From Salinisphaera sp. UBA6602 (GTDB lineage: Bacteria > Pseudomonadota > Gammaproteobacteria > Nevskiales > Salinisphaeraceae), in contig DJIE01000072.1 of NCBI GenBank assembly GCA_002433465.1, positions 576 through 24,684 on the forward strand: 24,109 bases of DNA, written 5' to 3'. Below, one piece after another: positions 1 through 7,386 of this stretch (its first letter is position 1; each line of letters begins with the position of its first letter). The notes beneath the pieces are model-generated. The model ran no database searches and had not been told where the DNA came from. It was given only the letters and a program-made list of their open reading frames with translations. A program made the translations under genes and the position numbers.

Positions 1-189
1 GAAGTTGTCGCGGTCGGTGAGCATCACCAGGCCGTCGATGGTGAGCAGGCGGCCGAAGGTTTCCGTTTCATAGACGGCGATGGTCTGATATTCCGACTGT
101 TCTTCATGCAGTTTCGACTTGATCCGCAGTGAAAAGCCCAGCCCCAGGTCGTGGCTTGCTTCGGTATACCAGTTGTCGTCGAGTACCAT
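1..189 (-). CDS. speE: Spermidine synthase, N-terminal part (cut by window edge)
   Basis: Aminopropyltransferase that moves the propylamine group of decarboxylated S-adenosylmethionine to putrescine, giving spermidine in the cytoplasm. Only the first 63 codons are in the window, and the frame runs off at base 1. The visible residues follow the SpeE N-terminal beta-domain: [20 protein letters not shown], then a Y-Q-T-I-x-V-Y-E-T-E-x-F-G-R-L-L-x-I-D-G stretch and L-T-x-R-D at residues 55-61, matching the family's substrate-gate region. The methyltransferase-like catalytic domain lies outside. The ATG at 189 follows AAGGA about 7 bases upstream. The gene is divergent from speA, which fits a joint polyamine locus. 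I am sure of the family; completeness cannot be judged. Confidence 0.9.
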   Translation of the reverse strand, partial: MVLDDNWYTEASHDLGLGFSLRIKSKLHEEQSEYQTIAVYETETFGRLLTIDGLVMLTDRDNF

Positions 190-241
190 GCGTTTTCCTT
201 GCTGTGCGCGTTTGCGCATCCGTCGAACCAGATTGGCTCGC

Positions 242-249
242 AGTATAAG
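242..249. promoter_or_regulatory. Overlapping -10-like elements between speE and speA
   Basis: In the 77-bp divergent gap, bases 242-247 read TATACT on the minus strand, about 50 bases before the speE ATG, and bases 244-249 read TATAAG on the plus strand, about 17 bases before the speA ATG. Both resemble sigma-70 -10 boxes. I find no good -35 at 16-18 bp for either. If the plus-strand box is used, the speA leader would be only about 10 bases, which would fit the lack of a visible ribosome binding site there. Confidence 0.3.
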
Positions 250-266
250 CCAGCCACGCAACACGA

Positions 267-2132
267 ATGTTCATGTCCCGATCCAATACCAACCCGCGGC
301 CTGCCCACGACTGGCAGATCGACGATGCCCGTGCCCTGTATCGCGTTGCCACCTGGGGCGAGGGCTATTTCGATATCAACGAGCGCGGTGCGGTCACCGT
401 CACGCCGCGCCGAAACGGGCCGGCCATCGATCTGGATGCGCTCACCGACGAGATCCAGCGCGCCGGCCTGCGCCTGCCGGTGCTGGCGCGATTCACCGAT
501 ATTTTGGGCGATCGCATCACCCGGCTTTGCGATGCCTTTGAAGGCGCGCGCGAACGCCACGACTATGCGGGCCGCTATACCGTGGTCTATCCGGTCAAGG
601 TCAATCAGCAGCGCGCGGTGGTCGAGGGGCTGGTCGCTGCGGGCGGCGAACGCGCCGGCCTGGAGGCAGGCAGCAAGCCGGAGCTGATGGCTGTGCTCGC
701 CCTGGCCGCGCCGGGCAGCGTGATCGTATGCAACGGTTACAAGGACAGCGCCTTCCTGCGCCTGGCCATGATCGGCCAGCAGCTTGGCCATTGTGTCTAT
801 ATCGTGGTGGAAAAGCCTTCCGAGCTGGTGCCCATAGCCGAAATCGCCGAAGAGCTGGGCCTGCGGCCCAACATCGGCCTGCGCGTGCGTCTGGCGAGCG
901 TCGCCGCCGGTCACTGGCAGAACACCGGCGGCGAGAAATCCAAGTTCGGCCTGACTGCCACCCAGGTGGTCGAAGCCGTCGAGCGGCTGCAACAGCTCGG
1001 CTACGCCGACTGTGTACGCATGCTGCACGTGCATGTGGGTTCGCAGGTGGCCGATCACGGTGCGCTGTCGCGGGCCATGGACGAAACCGCGCATCTGTAT
1101 CGGGGGCTGCGCGCGCTGGGCGCGCCGCTTGCCTGCGTAGACGTGGGCGGCGGCCTGGCGGTCGACTACGAAGGCCGGGGCGCGCGTTCGTTCTGTTCCA
1201 TGAACTATGGCGTGCCCGACTATGCCGATGCCGTGATCGGCGCGCTGGCGAAGGTATGTCGTGCATTCGACCTGCCCATGCCGGACGTGATCAGCGAATC
1301 CGGCCGGGCTTTGACCGCCCATCATGCCGTGCTGCTCACCCAGGTCATCGACAGCGAGTTGGCCAGCACGCCGGCTGCCGCGGACTTGACCACCGAGCTG
1401 TCGCCGGGCGCCACGCTCGATCGCGCCGAACGCGGCCTGGCGGATGTCCAGGCGCGGTTCTTGGCCGGCGATATCGGCCTCAAGGAACGTGCGGCCGCCG
1501 AGGCCGAAGCGGTGTCGATCTATCGCGCGGTTGCTGCCCATGCCGGCGACAACGACGACGAACGCGCCGCGATCACCGCGGCCCAGGAAAAGCTGGCGGC
1601 CAAGTATTTCGTCAACTTCTCGGTGTTCCAGTCGGTGCCCGACGTGTGGGCGCTGGACCAGATCTTTCCGGTCATGCCGCTGGCGCGTCTGAACGAACGC
1701 CCGGACGAACGGGCGCGGCTTTGCGATCTGACCTGCGACTCCGACGGCCGGCTGGATCGCTACGTGGACGAAAACGGCGTCGACAGCACGCTGCCGTTAC
1801 ACGGGCTGCGCGACGGCGAGGCCTACCGGCTGGGTATCTTCATGGTCGGCGCCTATCAGGAAAACCTCGGCGACATGCACAATCTGTTCGGCGATACCGA
1901 CGTGGTCAATGTCGAAGTCGATGCCAGCGAGCGCGGTTGGCGCCTGGCCGACGCGGAGCAGGGCGATCGCACCGACGAACTGCTGCGCTACGTGCATTTC
2001 GAACCCGACGACCTGCGCGCTGCCTATCGGCGAAAACTCGCCGCCTCCGGGCTCGGCGGCCGGCTCAAGCGCGAAACCGAAGCGCTGCTGGAAGCCGGGC
2101 TGGCCGGCTATACCTACCTGGTCGAATCGTAG
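267..2132 (+). CDS. speA: Biosynthetic arginine decarboxylase (PLP-dependent)
   Basis: Converts arginine to agmatine and CO2, the first step of putrescine synthesis through agmatine. The 621 residues are close to the usual ~630-660 of SpeA. The order of parts fits the class III (alanine racemase-fold) decarboxylases: an N-terminal YFDINERG segment (residues 34-41); the PLP-binding lysine K111 in [18 protein letters not shown]; the HVHVGSQ cofactor loop; a [10 protein letters not shown] glycine loop; [13 protein letters not shown]; and near the C-terminus [17 protein letters not shown], which carries the catalytic cysteine region. No clear Shine-Dalgarno precedes ATG 267 or the in-frame ATG at 273 (MSRSN), so either could be the start. 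The TAG stop lies inside the left arm of an inverted repeat (2130-2150). Confidence 0.95.
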   Translation: MFMSRSNTNPRPAHDWQIDDARALYRVATWGEGYFDINERGAVTVTPRRNGPAIDLDALTDEIQRAGLRLPVLARFTDILGDRITRLCDAFEGARERHDYAGRYTVVYPVKVNQQRAVVEGLVAAGGERAGLEAGSKPELMAVLALAAPGSVIVCNGYKDSAFLRLAMIGQQLGHCVYIVVEKPSELVPIAEIAEELGLRPNIGLRVRLASVAAGHWQNTGGEKSKFGLTATQVVEAVERLQQLGYADCVRMLHVHVGSQVADHGALSRAMDETAHLYRGLRALGAPLACVDVGGGLAVDYEGRGARSFCSMNYGVPDYADAVIGALAKVCRAFDLPMPDVISESGRALTAHHAVLLTQVIDSELASTPAAADLTTELSPGATLDRAERGLADVQARFLAGDIGLKERAAAEAEAVSIYRAVAAHAGDNDDERAAITAAQEKLAAKYFVNFSVFQSVPDVWALDQIFPVMPLARLNERPDERARLCDLTCDSDGRLDRYVDENGVDSTLPLHGLRDGEAYRLGIFMVGAYQENLGDMHNLFGDTDVVNVEVDASERGWRLADAEQGDRTDELLRYVHFEPDDLRAAYRRKLAASGLGGRLKRETEALLEAGLAGYTYLVES

Positions 2133-2382
2133 GGGCTATTAACGCTAACGAATTCGCCGCGCCGCGGCCCATTTTTGCGCAAGACAATGCGCGATCTGCA
2201 GTGTTGGATCGCGCACCGTGGATAATGACGCAGAGGCCCGCGGCCCGACGGGTTGCGTCCAGAAATCCACCATGCCGCGTTGCTCGTCGTTCATTTGGCT
2301 CACCAAACCTCTCTCCTCGCGCCTTGCATGGCGAATTTCTGGAAGGCAACGCGACGATCGGCGTTAGCGTTAACAGCCCCTA
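2130..2382. repeat. Non-coding block bounded by a 21-bp inverted repeat
   Basis: The left arm (2130-2150) and the reverse complement of the right arm (2362-2382) match at 20 of 21 bases. The shared core is GGGGCTRTTAACGCTAACG. A second inverted pair lies inside: AATTCGCC at 2151-2158 and GGCGAATT at 2330-2337. The interior has no plausible gene and one strong hairpin (2188-2215). The block fills the gap between the convergent speA and DUF748 genes and starts at the speA stop codon itself. I see no target-site duplication. It could be a miniature non-autonomous element, a REP/ERIC-like intergenic repeat, or a bidirectional transcription-end structure. Confidence 0.7.
2188..2215. other. Perfect 9-bp hairpin inside the inverted-repeat block
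   Basis: TGCGCGATC (2188-2196) and GATCGCGCA (2207-2215) pair perfectly around a 10-base loop. No T run follows on either strand, so it is not a classical intrinsic terminator for speA or for the convergent gene, though it may slow or stabilise transcript ends. Confidence 0.55.
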
Positions 2383-2390
2383 GCCCCGCC

Positions 2391-5300
2391 TTACTTGCCG
2401 GTGATCGACAGGGTCGCACGCGGACGTGCGTCGCCGTCGCGATCGATCACCGGCGCGGCCAGCTCGATATGTGCCGGCGGCGCATCGCGGGCGGCGAGAT
2501 AATCGCGCACCGACTTCGCCCGGCGCTTTGCAAGGCGTCTGAGCTCGGCCTCGTTGTCGACGGTTATCCTGGCTTCGCCGTCGGGCGCCATCGCTTCGGC
2601 GTCCTGGGCCGTTGCATGGCCCTGGATGGTCAGGCGCAGGCCGGGTTTGCGGCTCATCTGCTGTGCGATGCGGCCCAGATAGGGGCGGTCATCGGGGCGG
2701 ATATATTCCTTGTCGGCTACAAAGAACACCGGCTCAGAGGCCAGCGACCGGCCCAGGCTGAGTACGGCGTTCTTGGCCTTGTTGAGCAGGCCGACCGGGG
2801 AGTAATCGCTCATCACCGCGGTGCGCAGCCCGGCCAGCACGGCTTCGCGTACCAAATTGCGAATCGAGAAGTAGGGGTTGGTGACATCGCCCAGGATCGC
2901 GGTCTGGAACTGGATGGTGTCGCTCTGGCCGCGCATCAGCGCCAGCGCACTGTCCATGGATATGCCGAGGATGATTTCGGTTTCCTGGTTGGGCGTGTCG
3001 ACCAGGCGAAAGTTCGACAGCGTGGTATCGAGGTTGCCGTTGAGCTGGCCGCCCTGGGCGGCGAGGTTGAGCGTGCCGTCGGCCACCCCCTTTGCGATCC
3101 GTCGGTTCATCGCGGCATTGAGATAACCCGACAACGGCGCAAGCGCGAGCGAACGCAGCCAGGCATCCACATCCATGTTCAGGCCGCCGTCGGCCAGCGG
3201 CGCGATGCTGCCGCGGCTGTCGAGATGGCCGTACTCGCCCACGTCCAGGGCCAGGTCGAAACGCGCGTCGCGTTCAGGATGGCCGGTATCCAGCCCGTCG
3301 ACGTTCAACACCAGCGACGAGCCCCGGAGCGATACGTTCGGCGTAACGGAGATATCGTTGAACACGATCTGCGGGCCGGTCAGCGAGAGATGATCGATCT
3401 TGTAGGTCGACGCCACGCCGGACGAACCGCTGCCGGCCTGCGCGGCGTTGGCGGTTTCATCGTCGCCGCCGAAATAAAGCGCCATCACGCCCATGCCGTT
3501 GTCATCGCGACGGATATGGATATTGGCTTCGTCGATATCGAGTTCGCCCAGGTGATAATGGGCCAGGTCGGTCAGGCGGAAATCGCGCGCGCTCGCCGAG
3601 ATGGCCTGCAGTACGGCCACGCGCGAATCGGTATCGTCGAGTACGCGCACGCCCTTGGCGTTGAGGCTGTTGAAGGCGATGTCATCGACCCCGTCCACCA
3701 CCAGGCGAAACAGTTCGGTGTCGCGCGATGACAGCCAGGCGGCGCCGAGCCTGGTGTTCTGGATGGCGAAATTCTGGGCGACCATGTCGCCGTCCATATT
3801 CAGCTTGAGCTGCCCGCCGGCCGGGCGCTCGCTGTAGGCACCGTTGTAGACGATCCGATCGGCACGCAGTGCGATGGGCTGGCCGGGCAGGTCCAGGCGT
3901 GCGTGTTTGGCGATCACACGACCCTTGGCGCTGCGTGCGAACAGCCGGCCGATATCGAAATCGGTCTGTCCGCGCCAGTTCAGGTCGTCGGTTTCGAACA
4001 GCGCCGTGTCCGGCACGTCGAATGTCCATGCCGAGGCGTCGAGCGCGCCGTTGCTGCGTATCCGCGTGGTCGCGGCCGTATCGACGTCGATATTGCCCTG
4101 CCAATCGACGGCGGTGAGCACCATGTCCAGGGCGCCCGGCGAGGACAGGGCAATACGATCGCTGCGCAGTCGCCCGTCGCTGTCGATATCGTTGGCCCCG
4201 GCCACGCGCAGCGTGCCTCGCCAGTCCAGCGCCTGGGTCTTGGCTTGAAGATCGTCGTCGTCAATCGATACCGCCTGCGTGGCCAGGCGGCCGTCGGTCG
4301 TGACCTGCATGGAATCGCCAAGGGCCGTTTCGATATGGCCCTGCCAGTTCAGCCGCGGCGTTCTCGCCTGAAGCGTCGAGCTCGACACCCGTGGGCTTGC
4401 GGCTTCGATCGGGCCGTCGATGCCGAGCTTGCTGGCGCTGGCGCCGAACTCGCCGGCGAATTGCCCGGTCCAATCCAGCTGCGCAGCCGCGACCGTGGTG
4501 CTGCCCGATTTCAGCTGTGGCGCGGCGGACCGGTATTGACCGTCCAGATCGAGTTGCGTGGCCTCGGCTGCGAGCGTCAGCTGTGTCTTGCCCTGCCAAT
4601 GAGCCGTATCCTGGGTGAGCTTCAAGCGGTCGCCGTTTTCGACGCTGAATCCCTTTGCGTCGATCTCTCCATCGCTTGCGATGGTGGCCGGCTGTCCTGC
4701 GGCGCGCAGCAGCGCAAGCTGGATATTGCCCTGCCAGGCGAGCTGGCTGGCGCGCATGCGCGTGCCGTTGTCCAGGGCAAGCGTGGCGCCGTGGCCCGTT
4801 GACTGCCCGGCGATGGTGATGTCCAGGGCGTTGTCGGCGTCGTACTCGAAATCGATGCGCTGATCGCTGTCGACGAGGCCTCTCATTTCGCGCAGCACGC
4901 CGCCCGTGGCGAGCGGGTCGATCAGTGCCAGCTCGAAGCGCTGGGTGGCCAGTTCGAAATGCCCGGCAATACGGTCACCAAACGGCGTGACCTTTCCGGA
5001 CAGGCGGATGCGTCCCTCGCCGATGCTCATGTCGGCCTGCATCGGTACGTCGTTGGTCTGCTCCCAGCTCACCACGTCGCGAGCACTGGAATCGTTGAGC
5101 ACGAGTTCTCGATCGATGGCCGGCTGTTCGCCCTGGGCAGGCTGGACGTAGTGCAGCCGGATACCGGCCAGCGCCAGTTGTTTGACCGCAATGCCCCAGC
5201 TCAGCGATTGACCCGAGTCCGCGCTGGCCACGAGCGGGTAGCCGCCCACGCGCAGCGTATTGTCGGCGTCGCGACGAATGTCGATGGCGCTGTCGGCGAT

Positions 5301-5606
5301 GGCCAGGCGGGTGAGTACCAGCCGTTTGGACAGCAGCGGCGCGTATTCCAGCGTGAGCGCGAGCCGGCCGACAGCAATCTGTTCACCCTCTGCCGCGCTG
5401 GCCTGGGCGTTTTCGTAGACCACGCTGCCGGTGAACAGATTGACGTCGACATCGCCGATCGTGGCGGTCATGCCGGCCTGGTCGAGGTAATGCAGCGTCA
5501 GCTGGCGCACCACGATGGACGGCAGCCACACGAGCGCAGCCGCCAGCAGCACGGCAAGCACACACAGCGCGCCTATAGCGCCTTTCGTGCGCCGCGAAAA
5601 CGTCAT
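2391..5606 (-). CDS. DUF748 / AsmA-like large envelope protein
   Basis: A 1071-residue protein of the DUF748 type, related to the AsmA-like bridge proteins thought to span the periplasm and help lipid transport or outer-membrane integrity. Its exact role is unknown. It has a basic start and one membrane anchor (about residues 9-30), then a long beta-rich periplasmic body. The opening (T-x-x-Y-L-D-x-A-G then VNLFTGSVVYEN, residues 37-67) is typical of the family. Residues 291-544 hold seven W-x-G repeats about 42 residues apart. The region 640-930 is DUF748-like (GPQIVFNDISVTPN, GYLN, GISMDSALALMRG). The tail (about 990-1070) resembles an OmpA-like domain: GHAT, then N-x-x-x-L and R-A-K-S-V-R-D-Y-L. 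The ATG at 5606 sits 71 bp from a divergent dehydrogenase gene; no strong ribosome site is visible. Confidence 0.85.
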   Translation of the reverse strand: MTFSRRTKGAIGALCVLAVLLAAALVWLPSIVVRQLTLHYLDQAGMTATIGDVDVNLFTGSVVYENAQASAAEGEQIAVGRLALTLEYAPLLSKRLVLTRLAIADSAIDIRRDADNTLRVGGYPLVASADSGQSLSWGIAVKQLALAGIRLHYVQPAQGEQPAIDRELVLNDSSARDVVSWEQTNDVPMQADMSIGEGRIRLSGKVTPFGDRIAGHFELATQRFELALIDPLATGGVLREMRGLVDSDQRIDFEYDADNALDITIAGQSTGHGATLALDNGTRMRASQLAWQGNIQLALLRAAGQPATIASDGEIDAKGFSVENGDRLKLTQDTAHWQGKTQLTLAAEATQLDLDGQYRSAAPQLKSGSTTVAAAQLDWTGQFAGEFGASASKLGIDGPIEAASPRVSSSTLQARTPRLNWQGHIETALGDSMQVTTDGRLATQAVSIDDDDLQAKTQALDWRGTLRVAGANDIDSDGRLRSDRIALSSPGALDMVLTAVDWQGNIDVDTAATTRIRSNGALDASAWTFDVPDTALFETDDLNWRGQTDFDIGRLFARSAKGRVIAKHARLDLPGQPIALRADRIVYNGAYSERPAGGQLKLNMDGDMVAQNFAIQNTRLGAAWLSSRDTELFRLVVDGVDDIAFNSLNAKGVRVLDDTDSRVAVLQAISASARDFRLTDLAHYHLGELDIDEANIHIRRDDNGMGVMALYFGGDDETANAAQAGSGSSGVASTYKIDHLSLTGPQIVFNDISVTPNVSLRGSSLVLNVDGLDTGHPERDARFDLALDVGEYGHLDSRGSIAPLADGGLNMDVDAWLRSLALAPLSGYLNAAMNRRIAKGVADGTLNLAAQGGQLNGNLDTTLSNFRLVDTPNQETEIILGISMDSALALMRGQSDTIQFQTAILGDVTNPYFSIRNLVREAVLAGLRTAVMSDYSPVGLLNKAKNAVLSLGRSLASEPVFFVADKEYIRPDDRPYLGRIAQQMSRKPGLRLTIQGHATAQDAEAMAPDGEARITVDNEAELRRLAKRRAKSVRDYLAARDAPPAHIELAAPVIDRDGDARPRATLSITGK
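3975..4736 (-). repeat. Seven degenerate W-x-G repeats within the DUF748 protein
   Basis: Tryptophans of an L-x-W-x-G motif lie at residues 291, 337, 379, 421, 462, 502 and 544, spaced 46, 42, 42, 41, 40 and 42. After six of them a D-G or N-G pair follows 16-22 residues later (G at 313, 356, 398, 439, 478 and 520). The DNA also shows the repeat as a recurring TGCCAGTTCAG- or TGCCCTGCCA-like word on the plus strand. The range given runs from the first to the last tryptophan codon; whole units extend somewhat beyond. Confidence 0.8.
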
Positions 5607-5677
5607 TGCAGTACGGGATTGGCCACAGAGGACTCAAACCTTATCATCGAGGCTTGGTTTCTCGACATACGTTCGCT

Positions 5678-6544
5678 ATGAAAACTGCATTCATCGGCCT
5701 GGGCGGCATGGGCCACGGCATGGCCGCCAACCTGCAGGCGGCCGGCCTGCTGAGCTCGGTTTACAACCGCACGCACGAAAAGGCCGAGGCGTTTGCGCGC
5801 GAATACGGCGTGAAAGCGGTTGCCGAGGCGGGCGACATCGCGGCCGAGGCCGAGGCGATCGTCATCTGTGTCAGCGCCGACGATGACGTGCTGGCCATGG
5901 TCGACGCGCTGCTGCCCGGCCTGAACGATCAACATATCGTGATCGACTGTTCGACCATTGCCAGCGATACCGCCCGCGAAGCGGCACGGCGCGTGGCCGA
6001 AAAAGGGGCGGGCTTCGTGGACGCGCCGGTTTCCGGCGGCACCGAAGGCGCCAAGAACGGCACGCTGTCGATCATGGCCGGCGGCGACGAGGCCGTGTTC
6101 GAGCGGGCGCGGCCGGTGCTCGACGCCATGGGCAAGAGCGTCACCCATATGGGCGACGTGGGCACGGGCCAGGCGACCAAGGCGGTCAACCAGATTCTGT
6201 GCGCGGGCATCAATCAGGCGGTTTGCGAAGGCATGCGCTTTGCGGCCGCGCTCGATCTGCCGCTGGAAAAGGTCGTGGACGTGGTCGGCTCCGGTGCGGC
6301 CGGCAACTGGTTCGTCAATCATCGCGGCAAGACGATGGTGAAGGATATCTTCGACCCCGGCTTCAAGATGAAGCATCACCACAAGGATCTCGGCATCTGC
6401 CTGCATATGGCCGAGCTCAACGGCGGCGAACTGCCGCTGTCGGCGCAGACCCGTGCCGAGTACGAAAAACTCATCGAACAGGGCTACGGCGACGAAGACA
6501 TCTCCGCGCTCTACCGCGCCCGCCGCGATCTGTTCGACCACTGA
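5678..6544 (+). CDS. Beta-hydroxyacid dehydrogenase (3-hydroxyisobutyrate dehydrogenase family)
   Basis: NAD(P)-dependent oxidoreductase of 288 residues, the family's usual size, acting on a short beta-hydroxy acid such as 3-hydroxyisobutyrate, tartronate semialdehyde or succinic semialdehyde; the substrate cannot be told. The N-terminal Rossmann motif is FIGLGGMGHGMAANL (residues 5-19). N30-R31-T32 after beta-2 is the pattern seen in NADP-preferring glyoxylate/succinic-semialdehyde reductases. The substrate-binding segment DAPVSGGTEGAKNGTL is at 115-130, and the catalytic lysine is K168 with N171 (GTGQATKAVNQ). A longer reading frame exists upstream, but the family motif starts directly at ATG 5678. 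No strong ribosome site is visible. It stands alone, divergent from DUF748 and convergent with the DUF1269-like gene. Confidence 0.9.
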   Translation: MKTAFIGLGGMGHGMAANLQAAGLLSSVYNRTHEKAEAFAREYGVKAVAEAGDIAAEAEAIVICVSADDDVLAMVDALLPGLNDQHIVIDCSTIASDTAREAARRVAEKGAGFVDAPVSGGTEGAKNGTLSIMAGGDEAVFERARPVLDAMGKSVTHMGDVGTGQATKAVNQILCAGINQAVCEGMRFAAALDLPLEKVVDVVGSGAAGNWFVNHRGKTMVKDIFDPGFKMKHHHKDLGICLHMAELNGGELPLSAQTRAEYEKLIEQGYGDEDISALYRARRDLFDH

Positions 6545-6560
6545 GCGCGCCAAGACGAGA

Positions 6561-6707
6561 TAGGGGCCGCCAAGGAACGCGAATAAACGCAAACAGGATA
6601 GCGGCGTGGACCTGCTGCAGGGCAGGCGCTGCAAGCAGTCCGCGGCCTTGTAGCTAGGCGATTTTCGCGAACGTTTTCCGCTCGCGTTTATTGGTGTTCA
6701 TGGGCGG
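6561..6707. repeat. Second inverted-repeat block with imperfect 24-bp arms
   Basis: CCGCC..GAAC.C.AATAAACGC at 6567-6590 and the reverse complement of 6684-6707 agree at 20 of 24 positions; the conserved inner part is AATAAACGC. The left arm is preceded by TAGGGG, as in the block at 2130. The interior (about 90 bp) has no plausible gene. Like the first block, it lies in a gap between converging genes, just after the dehydrogenase stop codon (6542-6544). Confidence 0.6.
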
Positions 6708-6711
6708 ATGG

Positions 6712-6733
6712 TTGTCGTCGCTAACGACGACAA
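6712..6733. other. Perfect 9-bp hairpin with CTAA loop
   Basis: TTGTCGTCG (6712-6720) pairs exactly with CGACGACAA (6725-6733) across a 4-base loop. It could help end transcripts of the plus-strand dehydrogenase gene, but only AAAAG follows it on the plus strand, so it is not a standard terminator. A second small hairpin, GGCCGC/GCGGCC at 6749-6767 with a 7-base loop, follows it. Confidence 0.55.
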
Positions 6734-6770
6734 AAGTCCGCAGTCAGCGGCCGCGAAATTAGCGGCCAAG

Positions 6771-6798
6771 AAAAAGGCCGGCGATGATTGCCGGCCTT
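6771..6798 (-). terminator. Intrinsic terminator of the DUF1269-like gene
   Basis: Read on the minus strand, AAGGCCGGC, a 7-base loop, and GCCGGCCTT form a 9-bp GC-rich stem followed at once by a run of T (ggccTTTTTCTT). It begins 28 bases after the stop codon of the gene at 6827-7339, in the right place and orientation. Confidence 0.85.
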
Positions 6799-6826
6799 GT
6801 CGGGTTCGAGCGGGGCGACGCCGGTA

Positions 6827-7339
6827 TCAGTCGGCGTTGTCGCCCTGGGCGTCGGTGCCTTCGATTTTCGCGCTCGGCGCGGCCTGCTGAATAACGCGTT
6901 CGATTTCGTTCACGCGCTCGGCGGCCACGTCGACCATGAACAGCACCTGGCCGTTTTCCAGCGCCTTTTCATAGGTTTCGATCTGCGAATTGTCGTGGCG
7001 AATGCCGATCATGCTCGACGCCCAGGCGCCAAAGCCGGCGCCGGCCAGCCCCGTGGCCGCGACCAAACCGCCACCGATCGCCAGCCCTGCCGGCGGGAAG
7101 GCCACGGCGGCGAGTCCTGCCACCACGCCGGTCACCCCGCCCGCGGCCGCACCGCGCTCGGCCGAGCCGACCAGATCGGAGGTTTCGGTGACGTCGGCCT
7201 GGGGCAGGTCGCTCGTCTGCACGCTGTCACGGGCCACCACCGACATGTCGTCTTCGGCGACCTCGTTCTGCTTGAGCTGGTCGACCACCGTATGGGCCGT
7301 ATCGATATCCGGGACCAGGAAATAAAGACGACGTGACAT
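6827..7339 (-). CDS. DUF1269-like / general-stress membrane-associated protein
   Basis: A 170-residue protein of unknown biochemical role. It resembles the DUF1269-type proteins of gammaproteobacteria and the 17M-like general stress proteins. Residues 1-45 form a small alpha/beta part (RRLYFLVPDIDTAHTVVDQL). Residues about 60-108 are a long Gly/Ala-rich hydrophobic stretch (GAAAGGVTGVVAGLAAVAFP and more), which may insert in or lie against the membrane. The C-terminus is a second alpha/beta part (ENGQVLFMVDV), then an acidic tail. The start is well supported: AGGA lies 5 bases before ATG 7339. It lies 47 bp downstream of argH on the same strand, so it may be read through from argH, and it ends at a strong terminator (6771-6798). 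Confidence 0.75.
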   Translation of the reverse strand: MSRRLYFLVPDIDTAHTVVDQLKQNEVAEDDMSVVARDSVQTSDLPQADVTETSDLVGSAERGAAAGGVTGVVAGLAAVAFPPAGLAIGGGLVAATGLAGAGFGAWASSMIGIRHDNSQIETYEKALENGQVLFMVDVAAERVNEIERVIQQAAPSAKIEGTDAQGDNAD

Positions 7340-7386
7340 GATTATCCTGTTGTATATGGCGTTGAAATTAAGACCGTAGTCAGCGG

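Noticed and set aside
24..1541. Long open frame on the minus strand opposite speA
   Set aside because: Antisense shadow of speA in high-GC DNA; its residues match no family I know, while the opposite strand is a full SpeA.
2253..3731. 492-codon open frame on the plus strand
   Set aside because: Mostly antisense to the DUF748 gene, whose start, membrane anchor and repeats are convincing.
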